Of a stretch of 64,000 bases of DNA, positions 53,327 to 62,277 are shown one piece after another (within the stretch, counting starts at the first letter, position 1; the number at the start of each line of letters is the position of its first letter). The DNA lies in NCBI RefSeq assembly GCF_900496965.1, contig NZ_UFQB01000017.1, positions 62,001 to 126,000 of the forward strand, in the 5' to 3' direction. Position numbers and translations under genes: made by a program. Origin of the DNA: Achromobacter agilis (GTDB lineage: Bacteria; Pseudomonadota; Gammaproteobacteria; Burkholderiales; Burkholderiaceae_B). The notes beneath the pieces were generated by a model. The model ran no database searches. It saw only the letters and a list, made by a program, of their open reading frames with translations, and was not told the origin of the DNA.

Positions 53327-55042
53327 TCAGGCCGGCTGCCGCATCGCGCCGCGCAGGAGCTTGCCGGGCAGCTGGCCGGTGGCCGCGCCCTCCTCGAAGA
53401 TGGGAACCCCGTCGACCAGCGTCGCCAGGTAGCCGTCGGCGCGCTGGACGAGGCGGCGGCCGCCGCCCGGCAGGTCGAACACCATCTCGGGGCAATGCAC
53501 TTTCACCGCGGCGGGGTCGATGATGTTGACGTCGGCCTTGTAGCCCGGGCGCAGCAGGCCGCGGTCGAGCAGTCCATAGACGTTGGCGGTATCGCGGGTC
53601 TGGCGTTTGACCACGTGTTCCAGGCCCAGCAGCGGCCCCCGGCGGCGGTCGCGGGTCCAGTGGCTGAGCATAAAGGTGGGCATGCTCACGTCGCAGATGT
53701 AGCCGCAGTGCGCGCCGCCGTCGGACAGGCTGTTCACCGTATTGGGGTGCTGCATCAGCTGGTGCAGATGGTCCAGGTTTTCGTACGAATAGTTGAAGGA
53801 CGGGTAGTAGAGGATGGCCTGGCCATCGTTCTCCAGCATGAGGTCGTAGACGATCTCCAGCGGGGGGCGGCCGCTGCGCTGCGCCATGGCGGCCACGCTT
53901 TCCTCGGGCACCGGCTCGTAGTCGGGATCGTTGCCCAGCCGGTAGATCTTGTGGAAGCTGCTGAACAGCGTTTCGGCGCGGCGGTCGAGCAGGCCGCGCT
54001 GCTCGTTCATGATGCGGTTGCGCGTTTCGGGATCGCGCAGTCGGGCGAGCTTCTCCGGCAGGGGCAGGGCGTGCAGCGCCTGATAGCTGGGGTGCGCGAT
54101 GAACGGGTGCAGAGTGCTCTGCCATGAAAACAGGATGCCCAGCGGCCGTCCACTGATGCCCGCGAGCAACGGCACGCCTTCCTGGCGCGCGCGGTCCAGG
54201 CTGCGCACGATCTGCTTCCAGACGTCGGGCGCCGCATCCGTCTGCTGCAGATTGAAGAGCACCGGCAGGCGGTTGTGGCGCGCCAGCTGTTCCAGCCAGG
54301 GCATTTCGCCTTCCATGGCGGGATGGTTCGCCGTCATCTGGAAGACGCCGTGGCCTACCTCGCCCATGACCGACCCCAGCGCGGTGATTTCCTCGCCGGT
54401 GGCGAAGGTGCCGGGCGGATACTTGCGCTCGTCGTACTTGTGCAGGAACGTGCGCGAAGTCGAAAACCCGACCGCGCCGGCGACCAGCGCTTCGCGCACG
54501 ACCTCGCGCATGGCGACCAGGTCGGCGGGCGAGGCTTCGTCGTGATGGATGGCGCGCTCGCCCATTACATAGGCGCGGACGGCGCTGTGCGGGATCTGCG
54601 CGCCTACGTCCAGCGCCTTGGGGCGGCGGTCCAGCGCGTCGAGGTATTCGGGGAAGGTTTCCCAATCCCACTGGATGCCTTCGGACAGCACCGAACCGGG
54701 AATGTCCTCTACGCCCTCCATGACCTTGATGAGCCAGTCGCGGCGGTCCGGCTTCACCGGCGCGAAGCCCACGCCGCAATTGCCCATGATGGCCGTGGTG
54801 ACGCCATGCCAGGTGGACGGGCTGAGGTAGGGATCCCAGGTGGCCTGGCCGTCGTAGTGGGTGTGGATGTCGACCCAGCCCGGCGCGACCAGGCAGCCGT
54901 CGGCCCGGATCTCGCGCCGGCCCGCGGCGGCTTTGCCTTCGGCCAGGACGACGCGGCCGCCGTCGATGGCGATGTCGCCGGTGCGGCGGGGCTGGCCCGA
55001 CCCATCGACGATCGTGCCGCCGCGTATGACCAGATCATGCAT
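53327..55042 (-). CDS. N-acyl-D-amino-acid deacylase (D-aminoacylase, amidohydrolase superfamily)
   Basis: 571 residues. The amidohydrolase HxH metal site is at His60 and His62 in [10 protein letters not shown]; the zinc-bridging Cys of D-aminoacylases lies in [11 protein letters not shown]; further metal ligands are expected in the AGISGRPLG and [10 protein letters not shown]-like [10 protein letters not shown] regions. C-terminal part returns to the small beta-sandwich ([16 protein letters not shown]). It releases acetate or another acid from N-acyl-D-amino acids or hydrolyses related amides. The Bug gene is 27 bp upstream on the same strand. Confidence 0.9.
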   Translation of the reverse strand: MHDLVIRGGTIVDGSGQPRRTGDIAIDGGRVVLAEGKAAAGRREIRADGCLVAPGWVDIHTHYDGQATWDPYLSPSTWHGVTTAIMGNCGVGFAPVKPDRRDWLIKVMEGVEDIPGSVLSEGIQWDWETFPEYLDALDRRPKALDVGAQIPHSAVRAYVMGERAIHHDEASPADLVAMREVVREALVAGAVGFSTSRTFLHKYDERKYPPGTFATGEEITALGSVMGEVGHGVFQMTANHPAMEGEMPWLEQLARHNRLPVLFNLQQTDAAPDVWKQIVRSLDRARQEGVPLLAGISGRPLGILFSWQSTLHPFIAHPSYQALHALPLPEKLARLRDPETRNRIMNEQRGLLDRRAETLFSSFHKIYRLGNDPDYEPVPEESVAAMAQRSGRPPLEIVYDLMLENDGQAILYYPSFNYSYENLDHLHQLMQHPNTVNSLSDGGAHCGYICDVSMPTFMLSHWTRDRRRGPLLGLEHVVKRQTRDTANVYGLLDRGLLRPGYKADVNIIDPAAVKVHCPEMVFDLPGGGRRLVQRADGYLATLVDGVPIFEEGAATGQLPGKLLRGAMRQPA

Positions 55043-55069
55043 TGCGCTCTCCTTTGGACTCGCGCGGGG

Positions 55070-56080
55070 TTACTGGAGGACCAGACCGATGCGCCGGATC
55101 ACGGCGCCCCAGCGGTCGCTGTCTTTCTGGACGATCTGCGAGAACTCCTTCGGCCCCGCGCCGCTGACTTCATTGCCTTGCGACACGATGCTCTGGGTCA
55201 CCTCGGCGGTATCCAGCGCTTCGCGGAATACCTGCGCGACGCGTTCGGCCAGCGCGGGCGGCATGTCGCCGGGCCCGAAAATGCCTTGCCAGCCGACGAT
55301 GTCCAGGCCGGGAATGCCCTGTTCCTTCAAGGTCGGCAGGTCCGGCAGCACGCTCAGGCGCCGGTCCGTGGCCGGGCCCAGCAGCTTGACCTTGCCGGCG
55401 CGCGCGTTCTCCACGGCGGTTGCCGTGCCGTCGAAATAGACCTGCACTTCGCCGGCCAGCAGCGCGCGGCTGGCGTCGGCCGTGCCCTTATACGGCACGT
55501 GCACGATGTCGATGCCGGTCTGCTGCTTCAGGATTTCGCCGTTCAGGTGCGACGTGGATCCCAGGCTGTACGACCCGAAATTCAGCTTGCCGGGGTGCGC
55601 CCGCGCGTAGTCGATCATTTGGGCCGTGGTCGAGAAGGGGGCATCCTTGTTGGCGACCAGCACCGTGGCCGAACGCACCACCTGCAGGACGGGCGTGAAG
55701 TCCTTGACCGGGTCGTACGGCAGCTTTTTGTACAAATGCGGGTTCTGGGTATGCGTGACGACGATGGTGTATAGCAGGGTGTAGCCATCGGGGTTGGCGC
55801 GCGCCACTTCCTGCGCCCCGATCATGGTGCCCGCGCCGGGCTTGTTGTCCACGATCACCGGCGCGCCGGTCTGTTGCGTGACCTTCATCGCCAGCATGCG
55901 CGCCAGCGAGTCCGAGCCGGACCCGGCGGGAAACGGCACCACCAGGCGGATGGGCTTGCCGCCGCCGGGCCAGGGCGGCGCCTGTGTGGCGGGAGCGGCC
56001 GCCGCCGAAAGACAGGCCAGGGCGCCCAGCATCGCAGCGCCGCCACTACCCAACAATTTCAAAAAAGATTTGCGGTTCAT
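55070..56080 (-). CDS. Bug-family tripartite tricarboxylate transporter substrate-binding protein
   Basis: 336 residues from ATG 56080, preceded by AGGAGGAG. The signal sequence begins MNRKSFLKLLGSGGAAMLGA; it lacks the twin arginine of Tat signals, so Sec export is likely. Core motifs: KPIRLVVPFPAGSGSDSLAR, VIVDNKPGAGTMIGAQEVAR and VHVPYKGTADASRALLAGEVQ. Partnered with the D-aminoacylase gene and a divergent LysR-type gene, so its ligand may be an N-acyl amino acid or similar carboxylate. Confidence 0.92.
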   Translation of the reverse strand: MNRKSFLKLLGSGGAAMLGALACLSAAAAPATQAPPWPGGGKPIRLVVPFPAGSGSDSLARMLAMKVTQQTGAPVIVDNKPGAGTMIGAQEVARANPDGYTLLYTIVVTHTQNPHLYKKLPYDPVKDFTPVLQVVRSATVLVANKDAPFSTTAQMIDYARAHPGKLNFGSYSLGSTSHLNGEILKQQTGIDIVHVPYKGTADASRALLAGEVQVYFDGTATAVENARAGKVKLLGPATDRRLSVLPDLPTLKEQGIPGLDIVGWQGIFGPGDMPPALAERVAQVFREALDTAEVTQSIVSQGNEVSGAGPKEFSQIVQKDSDRWGAVIRRIGLVLQ

Positions 56081-56204
56081 GTCGTCTCCTCCTGGGGGGT
56101 AGGCAATGTCGGGCATTGCTCTGGATTGCGGTTCACCACAGGGCGGCCGGTGCTGCATTTTTTCCGTCGCGGCAACTTGTTTTAGTCTTGCCATTGACCG
56201 GAAT

Positions 56205-56218
56205 CAAATGCATATTTG
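56205..56218. promoter_or_regulatory. LysR-type operator candidate
   Basis: CAAAT (56205-56209), GCAT, ATTTG (56214-56218): perfect 5-bp arms in the AT-rich divergent region between the Bug gene and the LysR gene, 25 bp before the latter. LysR-type proteins bind such short interrupted dyads (T-N11-A class). Confidence 0.4.
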
Positions 56219-56242
56219 GCTGAATCTTGATGAGAAAAATGC

Positions 56243-57196
56243 ATGAGCCTCTCGATTCGGTCGCTCCAGCACTTCGCCGTGCTCGCGGAGGAAAAGCACT
56301 TCTCGCGCGCGGCGCAGCGTCTGCACCTCACGCAGTCCGCGCTGACCCGCAGCATCCAGGCCCTGGAGGATTCCCTGGGCCTGGTGCTGGTCGACCGCGC
56401 GTCGACAGGCGTTGTGCCCACGCAGGCCGGGCGCACCGTGCTGGAACGCGCGCAGCGTATCCTCGGAGAAACCCGCGACCTGCGCCGCGAGGCCGAGCTG
56501 ATCCGCGGGCATGACACCGGCCGTGTGAACCTGGGCGTAGGCGTGTTTCCGGCGGCTGGGTTCCTGTCGCTGTTGCTGGTGCGCATCGCGCGCGAGCATC
56601 CGGGCCTGAGCGTGCACGTCGAAGTGGAAAGCTGGCAGCGCCTGCTGGACAAACTGCTGCAGGACAAACTGGATTTCGCGGTGGCCGTCACCCACAGCCT
56701 GCCGCCGCCGGACGACTTCGCGGTGCGGCCCCTGCCGCCCCAGCACGGAGGCCTGTTCACGCGCGCCGGCCATCCGCTGCAGGGCGTGGCCAAGCCCCGG
56801 CTGCGCGCGGCGCTGGGGCAGTACCGCCTGGCCGCCACCGACCTGCCGCCGAAGGCGCGCGACTACCTGGCCCGCCTCTACCAGGTAACGCGGGACGAAT
56901 TGCCCATCGCCTTCGAATGCGACAGCGTTGCTGCGCTGCGGGACGTGGCCCTGGGCAGCGACGTGGTGCTCTTCTGCACGCGCGAGGCCATCGCCGCCGA
57001 ACTGGAGCTGGGCCTGCTCGCCCCGCTGCCGCTGGCGTATCCGGCCACCGGCCAGCTCACCCACAACGTCATCCACCGGGCCCGCCGCACGCTGTCGCCA
57101 ACCGCGGAACGCGTTATCGAGCTGGTGCAGGAACTGCTCGAGCAGGCTGCCGCGCCGCGCGTCCCGGCCAGGAAGCCGCGGCGCTCCCGGGCCTAA
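56243..57196 (+). CDS. LysR-family transcriptional regulator
   Basis: 317 residues. HTH SIRSLQHFAVLAEEKHFSRAA and LHLTQSALTRSIQALEDSLG; the effector domain begins GRVNLGVGVFPAAGFLS. The C-terminal tail is basic (PRVPARKPRRSRA). Divergent from the Bug and D-aminoacylase operon. No strong ribosome site is seen; the start MSLSIRSLQ fits the family. Confidence 0.9.
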   Translation: MSLSIRSLQHFAVLAEEKHFSRAAQRLHLTQSALTRSIQALEDSLGLVLVDRASTGVVPTQAGRTVLERAQRILGETRDLRREAELIRGHDTGRVNLGVGVFPAAGFLSLLLVRIAREHPGLSVHVEVESWQRLLDKLLQDKLDFAVAVTHSLPPPDDFAVRPLPPQHGGLFTRAGHPLQGVAKPRLRAALGQYRLAATDLPPKARDYLARLYQVTRDELPIAFECDSVAALRDVALGSDVVLFCTREAIAAELELGLLAPLPLAYPATGQLTHNVIHRARRTLSPTAERVIELVQELLEQAAAPRVPARKPRRSRA

Positions 57197-57206
57197 CGGC
57201 GCCGGT

Positions 57207-57662
57207 TCACATCCGTTCGCCGGGCAGTTCGCTGGCCTGCTTTACCCAGGCCAGGAACTGGGCTTCGTCCAGCGTGTGGTCCTCGCGGATGTCGAGATAG
57301 CGCGTGCCCGGCATCTTGGACGCGCCGGGCGGGACGGGCTGCAGCGACGCGCCCTGGAAGAACGCCACCTTCACGTACTTCGTGAAGCAATGGATGCTGA
57401 GAAACCAGCTTTGGCCGTCCATGCCGTACAGCGGCGAATTCCATTTGACCGCCTTGCGCACGCCGGGAACGGCCTGCACGATCAGCGCGTCCAGCCGACG
57501 GCCGAGCCCGCTTTTCCAGCCCGGCATGGCCGCGATGTAGGCCTGCACCGGCGTATCGCCCGCGCCTTTGGGGATTTGCGGATTGCCGCCGGACAGCAGG
57601 ACGGGTTGTCCATCCGGCTGGCTGGCGGCCTTTGCCGGCCTGGCCGGTCGCTTGTCGGTCAT
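57207..57662 (-). CDS. DUF1801 family protein
   Basis: 151 residues. After a disordered 30-residue N-terminus, the DUF1801 core shows VQAYIAAMPGWKSGLGRRLDALIVQAVPGVRKAVKWNSPLYG and the strand SIHCFTKYVKVAFFQGASLQP. Family role unknown; the fold resembles iron-sulfur cluster carrier YdhG. It ends close to the LysR gene on the other strand and lies 38 bp downstream of the SRPBCC gene. Confidence 0.9.
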   Translation of the reverse strand: MTDKRPARPAKAASQPDGQPVLLSGGNPQIPKGAGDTPVQAYIAAMPGWKSGLGRRLDALIVQAVPGVRKAVKWNSPLYGMDGQSWFLSIHCFTKYVKVAFFQGASLQPVPPGASKMPGTRYLDIREDHTLDEAQFLAWVKQASELPGERM

Positions 57663-57700
57663 GTGTCGGTTCCTTGGGCTGCGAGGAAGGCGGGCGGCGT

Positions 57701-58147
57701 TCAGTCAGGGATGTCGGGTTCGACCAGGCGGCGCAGCTGATCCAGCGAATCCTGCCAGCCCAGATAGCACATCTCCGTGGGAATCATTTCGGGGATGCCT
57801 TCCTGGCGTATGGTGATTTCCGTGCCGCAGGAGACCTGGCGCAGCGTGATGGTCGTTTGCATTTGGCCCGGCAGGTTCGGATCGTCAAACTGGTCCGAGT
57901 AGCGGATTTTCTCGTTCGGGACGAGTTCCAGGTATTCGCCGCCGAAGTCGTGGCTCTTGCCGCTTCCGAAGTTGCGGAACGACATCTGGTGCCTGCCGCC
58001 GACCTTGGCGTCCAGTTGATGGACCAGGCAAGTGTAGCCGTAAGGAGGAAGCCAGCGCGCGATGGCGTCGGGTTCAAGGAACGCCCGGTAGATGCGCTCG
58101 GGTGGCGCGCTCATGACGCGATGGAGATTGACAGTGCCGGTAGTCAT
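57701..58147 (-). CDS. SRPBCC / AHSA1 family protein
   Basis: 148 residues. The opening VNLHRVMSAPPERIYRAFLEPDAIARWLPP and the ending CYLGWQDSLDQLRRLVEP are typical of the Activator-of-Hsp90-ATPase-like START fold, a hydrophobic ligand pocket. The start at MTTGTV follows an AAAGGCGGA ribosome site; the frame upstream is not conserved. With DUF1801 downstream it forms the AHSA1-DUF1801 pair common in proteobacteria, function unproven. Confidence 0.9.
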   Translation of the reverse strand: MTTGTVNLHRVMSAPPERIYRAFLEPDAIARWLPPYGYTCLVHQLDAKVGGRHQMSFRNFGSGKSHDFGGEYLELVPNEKIRYSDQFDDPNLPGQMQTTITLRQVSCGTEITIRQEGIPEMIPTEMCYLGWQDSLDQLRRLVEPDIPD

Positions 58148-58251
58148 GGTGAGTCCGCCTTTCAGAAAGTTGTGCGTACTGACACGACGTACCAGTGGAC
58201 CGGAAATCGACATGGCCGGCCCTGGGGAAAACCCTCGATACGAATATTCCG

Positions 58252-58980
58252 TTACGAACTTGACGCGGGTTCGCCGCCCGCCGGGCGGTTGCGCCGGCGG
58301 CGCGCCGCCAGCCATTTTCCCGCCACGATGACCAGCGCCGCGCCCGCCAGTTCGACGGCCATCTTGAGCAGGGGAGCGGGCTGCCCCCAACGTTCGACGA
58401 TGAAGATGTCGGTGATCAGCATGCCGCCCGCGATCCACCCCAGCAGCCCCGCGCCGAGCGTGACGGCCACCGGAAAGCGGTCGATCAGCTTCAGGACCAG
58501 GGTGCTGCCCCACACGATGATGGGCACGCTCACGCACAGGCCGAAGATGACGTAGTACAGCTGGTGGTCGGCCTGAGTGTTCTGGGCGGCGCCCGCGATG
58601 GCGATGACGTTGTCCAGGCTCATCGCGAAATCGGCCAGGATGATGGTCTTGATGGCGGACAGCACGGTCGTGCCGCCGGCGATGTTGCCGTGCGCGTCTT
58701 CTTCCGGCGCCAGCAACTTAATGCCGATCCACACCAGCAGCAGGCAGCCCAGGGCCTTCAGGAAAGGGATATCCAGCAGCACGAGCGCGAAGGCGATCAG
58801 CAGAACCCGGAGCAGGACGGCGCCGGCGGTGCCCCACAGTATGCCCCGCATCCGCTGCGGAGCCGGCAGGTTGCGGCAGGCCAGCGCGATCACGACGGCG
58901 TTATCGCCGCCAAGCAGAATATCGATGAGGATGATCTGGAATATGGCGCCCCAATGGAACGTCTCGATGGCCTCGAGCAT
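58252..58980 (-). CDS. TerC-family integral membrane protein (YjbE/metal-export type)
   Basis: 242 residues, seven or eight helices. Two conserved acidic motifs are present: LLGGDNAVVIALA (24-36) and DFAMSLDNVIAIAG (117-130). TerC relatives such as MeeF/MeeY and Alx export Mn(II), often metalating secreted proteins. ATG 58980 begins the conserved LEAIETFHWGAIFQ; the earlier ATG adds a non-family stretch. I looked for a yybP-ykoY manganese riboswitch upstream and did not recognise one. Confidence 0.88.
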   Translation of the reverse strand: MLEAIETFHWGAIFQIILIDILLGGDNAVVIALACRNLPAPQRMRGILWGTAGAVLLRVLLIAFALVLLDIPFLKALGCLLLVWIGIKLLAPEEDAHGNIAGGTTVLSAIKTIILADFAMSLDNVIAIAGAAQNTQADHQLYYVIFGLCVSVPIIVWGSTLVLKLIDRFPVAVTLGAGLLGWIAGGMLITDIFIVERWGQPAPLLKMAVELAGAALVIVAGKWLAARRRRNRPAGGEPASSS

Positions 58981-59174
58981 AGGTATCCCGCCGAAAAGAA
59001 CGATGGAGCGCAGCGTGTTGCGCGGCACTGAGAATGCGGCGCCTGCCCTGCGCGTTTCCGGGTCATTCTAGGCAAGGCGCGCGCCGGATCCGCGAGTACT
59101 GGCGCTGCGTTCATGGTTATGGATGTGGAGCCGTCCGCCGCATCGGAGCCGATCCCGGCCGGCGTTGCGCCGCG

Positions 59175-59429
59175 TCAGGGGATCGGATCCCGCATGACCA
59201 GCGCGGAAATCGTGTGGTTCTTCCAGAAGACCTGATGGATGCGGGGCAGCAGGATGCGCAGCGCCGCGGCGCTGCAATCGTCGAAGGTCACCAGGACGGC
59301 TGGCCGTTCCCCGGCGCTGGATACGCGTTGGATGCGGTCGAAAACGGGAAAGCCGTACTTGACGAGAAACGCGCGGATGTCGTCGTCGCTGGTGCTTTCT
59401 TCGATGTGGTTGATCAGTAGCGCAGCCAA
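59175..59429 (-). CDS. Small RRM-like RNA-binding protein (probable TTG start)
   Basis: 84 residues. ALLINHI (3-9) sits where RNP2 is expected and RPAVLVTFDD (42-51) where RNP1 is expected, with helix SDDDIRAFLVKYG between and helix CSAAALRILLPRI after: the beta-alpha-beta-beta-alpha-beta order of an RRM. The usual RNP1 aromatics are mostly lost. TTG at 59429 has a GAGGAG site 8 bases upstream, whereas ATG 59468 has none; the TTG start is therefore preferred. It lies 63 bp downstream of PPK2 on the same strand. Confidence 0.65.
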   Translation of the reverse strand: MAALLINHIEESTSDDDIRAFLVKYGFPVFDRIQRVSSAGERPAVLVTFDDCSAAALRILLPRIHQVFWKNHTISALVMRDPIP

Positions 59430-59492
59430 GATCGATTCTCCTCGGGGTGCGGCCGGACCAAGGCGCATGCGGCGCCATCGGCGCCGCAGCGG

Positions 59493-60314
59493 TCAGAACA
59501 GCTCGGGAACGTGCCTCAGCGGGTGGTTCGGCTCGCGGTAGTCGCCGGCCTTCTGCCGCTTCGGCAGCTTGACCTTGGCCCTGGGCAGGGGCTCGTAAGG
59601 AATGCTTGCGAGCAGATGGCTGATGATGTTCAGCCGCACCCGCTTCTTGTCGTTGGACTGCGCGACGAACCAGGGCGACAGGTCCGTGTCGGACGCCAGG
59701 AACATGTCGTCGCGCGCGCGGGAATAGTCGTACCAGCGGCTGTACGAATCCAGGTCCAGCTTGGAGAGCTTCCAGATCTTGCGCTCGTCGTTGATGCGGG
59801 CCTGGAGCCGGCGGGTCTGTTCTTCCTGGCTGACCTCCAGCCAGTACTTGAGCAGAAGGACCCCGGAACCGATGATCGCGCGCTCGACGAGCGGAACCGC
59901 CCGCAGGAAGATCTTGACCTCTTCCTTGGAGCAGAACCCCATCACGCGCTCGACCCCCGCGCGGTTGTACCAGCTGCGGTCGAAGATCACGACCTCGCCG
60001 GCAGCCGGCAGGTGCGGAAGATACCGCTGCATGTACATCTGCGTTTTCTCGCGGTCGGACGGGGCGGGGAGGGCGATGACGCGGAACACCCGCGGGCTCA
60101 CGCGTTCCGTGATCGCCTTGATCGTGCCGCCCTTGCCCGCGCCATCGCGTCCTTCGAACACGATGCAGACTTTGGCGCCGGTCCGGACGACCCATTCCTG
60201 GAGCTTGACCAGTTCGATGTGCAGGCGCGCCAGTTCCTTGCCATACGCCTTTGCCGAAAGCTTGGTTTGCGCTGGCTGCTTGCCCTGTTCTGCTGCCTTC
60301 TTCCGAGCGTTCAT
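59493..60314 (-). CDS. ppk2: Polyphosphate kinase 2
   Basis: A 273-residue, single-domain class I PPK2. Walker A is EGRDGAGKGG (54-63), Walker B FDRSWYNRAG (111-120), and the lid region follows with basic residues VSQEEQTRRLQARIND. PPK2 transfers phosphate between polyphosphate and nucleoside di- or monophosphates. C-terminal basic tail KLPKRQKAGDYREPNHPL is family-typical. The ATG is clear. Cytoplasmic; links stress-phosphate stores to nucleotide pools. Confidence 0.95.
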   Translation of the reverse strand: MNARKKAAEQGKQPAQTKLSAKAYGKELARLHIELVKLQEWVVRTGAKVCIVFEGRDGAGKGGTIKAITERVSPRVFRVIALPAPSDREKTQMYMQRYLPHLPAAGEVVIFDRSWYNRAGVERVMGFCSKEEVKIFLRAVPLVERAIIGSGVLLLKYWLEVSQEEQTRRLQARINDERKIWKLSKLDLDSYSRWYDYSRARDDMFLASDTDLSPWFVAQSNDKKRVRLNIISHLLASIPYEPLPRAKVKLPKRQKAGDYREPNHPLRHVPELF

Positions 60315-60735
60315 GATGGCACTCCAGAGTGCACTGCGGGGAACCTGCGTATCGTGGCGCGATTTCGACTGTAGCGCCAGCCGCTCGGGCTGTACATGGG
60401 TAGAATCGGGGTTGGCATTCGGCGGGGGTTGGCATTCGGCGGGCGGGTGCCGGCGCCATACTTTCCGCCTAGTCTTTTCTCGTGCTCCCCCCTCTGGCGA
60501 GAAGCGGAAAAGGCCAATAGAATCGATTGGCGCGTTGCAATCCCTTCATGCAGCGGCTGCGGCCACCCAAGGAGAACCGTCCTCTTTCGATTTCGACCAC
60601 CCGGCGCTTGCGCAGCCAGCAGAAAATGCCGGCTGGCCGCGTCCCGGGTCCACACGCGGTCGCGCGGCGTGCCCGGCGGTATCCGGGCCGCAACGCCGAT
60701 CGTTGCGGTTAGGCTCTCGACCGACCGGATACCCG
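60315..60735. other. Intergenic region before the second efflux locus
   Basis: This 421-bp divergent gap has no credible gene. It holds two perfect copies of a 17-bp tandem repeat at 60408-60441, two TAGAAT hexamers (60401-60406 and 60518-60523) that could be -10 elements, and an inverted repeat CCAAT-N7-ATTGG at 60514-60530. It is likely the control region for ppk2 on one side and the efflux genes on the other. Confidence 0.55.
60408..60441. repeat. Two-copy 17-bp tandem repeat
   Basis: GGGGTTGGCATTCGGCG occurs twice in immediate succession (60408-60424, 60425-60441), identical in every base, just after a TAGAAT hexamer. Recent slippage duplication or a pair of binding sites are both possible. 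Confidence 0.8.
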
Positions 60736-62277
60736 ATGTCGCTGCGGACTTGTTCGAATCGGCTGCCGCTGATCGGCGCACTCTGCCTCAGCGGTTGCGT
60801 GCAACTCGGGCCCGACTTCGCGCCCCAGCACGAGGCCTGGACGGAAAACTGGAACACGCCTGCCCTCCAGCAGGCCAGCCGGGCGGGCATGCAGCCGGAT
60901 GCCCGGCAATGGTGGCGGATCTTCGACGATCCCGTCCTCGAATCTCTCATGGCCGAGGCCGACGCCAACAACGGCGGGCTGCAGATCGCGGGCCTGCGCA
61001 TCATGGAAGCGCGCGCCCAGCTCGGCATCGCCCGCAGCGGCCGCTATCCGCAGGTCCAGGTGGTCGGCGCGGACGCCCTGTACATGCACCGGTCGTCGCG
61101 TTCGGCCGAAGGCAATCCCCGGCCCAGCAGCTTTTGGCAGTACAGCGCGGGATTCGATATCGGCTGGGAACTGGATTTCTGGGGACGCTTCAGCCGCGCC
61201 ATCGAGTCGGCCGATGCGGCGTATTTCGAGGCGCAGGCCAACCGTGAAGACGTTCTGGTGCTGCTGCATGCCCAGGTGGCCGACAGCTATTTCACCCTGC
61301 GCACCGCCGAGGCGCGGCTGCGGATCGCCCGCGGCAATGCCGCCATCCAGAAGCGCAGCTACGAGATCACGCAACGGCTGTTCGCCAGCGGCGAGAGCGA
61401 CGAATTGGACCTGCAGCAGGCCAAGACGCAGTACCTGAGCACGCTGGGTTCCATTCCCGAATTCGAAAGCCAGATCATGCGGGCCGGCAACGCGCTGGCC
61501 GTGCTGATCGGGCGTCCGCCGGGTCCCATTGCGCAGCTGGCCGAGAAAGAGGCGGTCGTTCCCCTGGTCGATCGCGCGGTGCTTCAGGACGTTCCCGCCA
61601 ACCTGTTGCTGCGCCGCCCGGACATCCGCGCGGCCGAGCTGCGGATCGCCGCGCAGTCGGCGCAGATCGGCGTGGCCAAAGCGGATCTCTACCCATCGCT
61701 GACCCTGCTGGGCAGCATCGTCTGGTCGGCCACGTCGCTGGCGGGAACGGGCGGCGGCATGGCGCTGCTGGCGGGGCCCAGCCTCAGCTGGAACGTGTTC
61801 GACCACGGCCGCCTGCAGAACAACGTGCGGGTCCAGGACGCGCGCCTGCAGCAATTGATCGTCGCCTACCAGGACGACGTGCGCCAGGCGGCGCGCGAGG
61901 CCGACGACGCGGCCAGCGGCCTGATTAAGGCCCTGGAGCGCGACGGCATCCTGTATCAGTCCGCCCAGGCGGCGCAGCGGTCGCTGACGCTGGCCAATGC
62001 GCTCTACCGCGAGGGCTACTCGGACTTCCAGCGCGTGCTGGATGCCCAGCGCGCGCTGGCCACCCAGCAGGACGCCTATGTGGCCAACCGCGGCGGCGCG
62101 GTGGGCGACCTGATCGCCTTGTACAAGGCGCTGGGCGGCGGCTGGCACAGCGAAGCGCCGGTGCTCGACCCGGCCACCCGGGAGCAGATGCAGCGGCGCA
62201 CCGATTGGGGAGATCTGTTGGCCGAGCCTGACCCTACCGCCACGCCCATCGCGAAAAAGGGAAGACCCAATGAGTAA
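60736..62277 (+). CDS. Outer-membrane efflux lipoprotein (NodT family), second locus
   Basis: 513 residues, lipobox LSGC with lipidated Cys21. OEP repeats include ARAQLGIARSGRYPQVQ, the LLLRRPDIRAAELRIA motif and the C-terminal LYKALGGGW. It is only distantly like the first OprM-type protein (longer, different plug region). It overlaps the adaptor gene by 8 bases. Forms the outer-membrane duct of an EmrAB- or AaeAB-style exporter. Confidence 0.92.
   Translation: MSLRTCSNRLPLIGALCLSGCVQLGPDFAPQHEAWTENWNTPALQQASRAGMQPDARQWWRIFDDPVLESLMAEADANNGGLQIAGLRIMEARAQLGIARSGRYPQVQVVGADALYMHRSSRSAEGNPRPSSFWQYSAGFDIGWELDFWGRFSRAIESADAAYFEAQANREDVLVLLHAQVADSYFTLRTAEARLRIARGNAAIQKRSYEITQRLFASGESDELDLQQAKTQYLSTLGSIPEFESQIMRAGNALAVLIGRPPGPIAQLAEKEAVVPLVDRAVLQDVPANLLLRRPDIRAAELRIAAQSAQIGVAKADLYPSLTLLGSIVWSATSLAGTGGGMALLAGPSLSWNVFDHGRLQNNVRVQDARLQQLIVAYQDDVRQAAREADDAASGLIKALERDGILYQSAQAAQRSLTLANALYREGYSDFQRVLDAQRALATQQDAYVANRGGAVGDLIALYKALGGGWHSEAPVLDPATREQMQRRTDWGDLLAEPDPTATPIAKKGRPNE

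Noticed and set aside
58981-59174. yybP-ykoY manganese riboswitch before the TerC-type gene
   Set aside because: The conserved loop motifs of that riboswitch class could not be recognised in this region.
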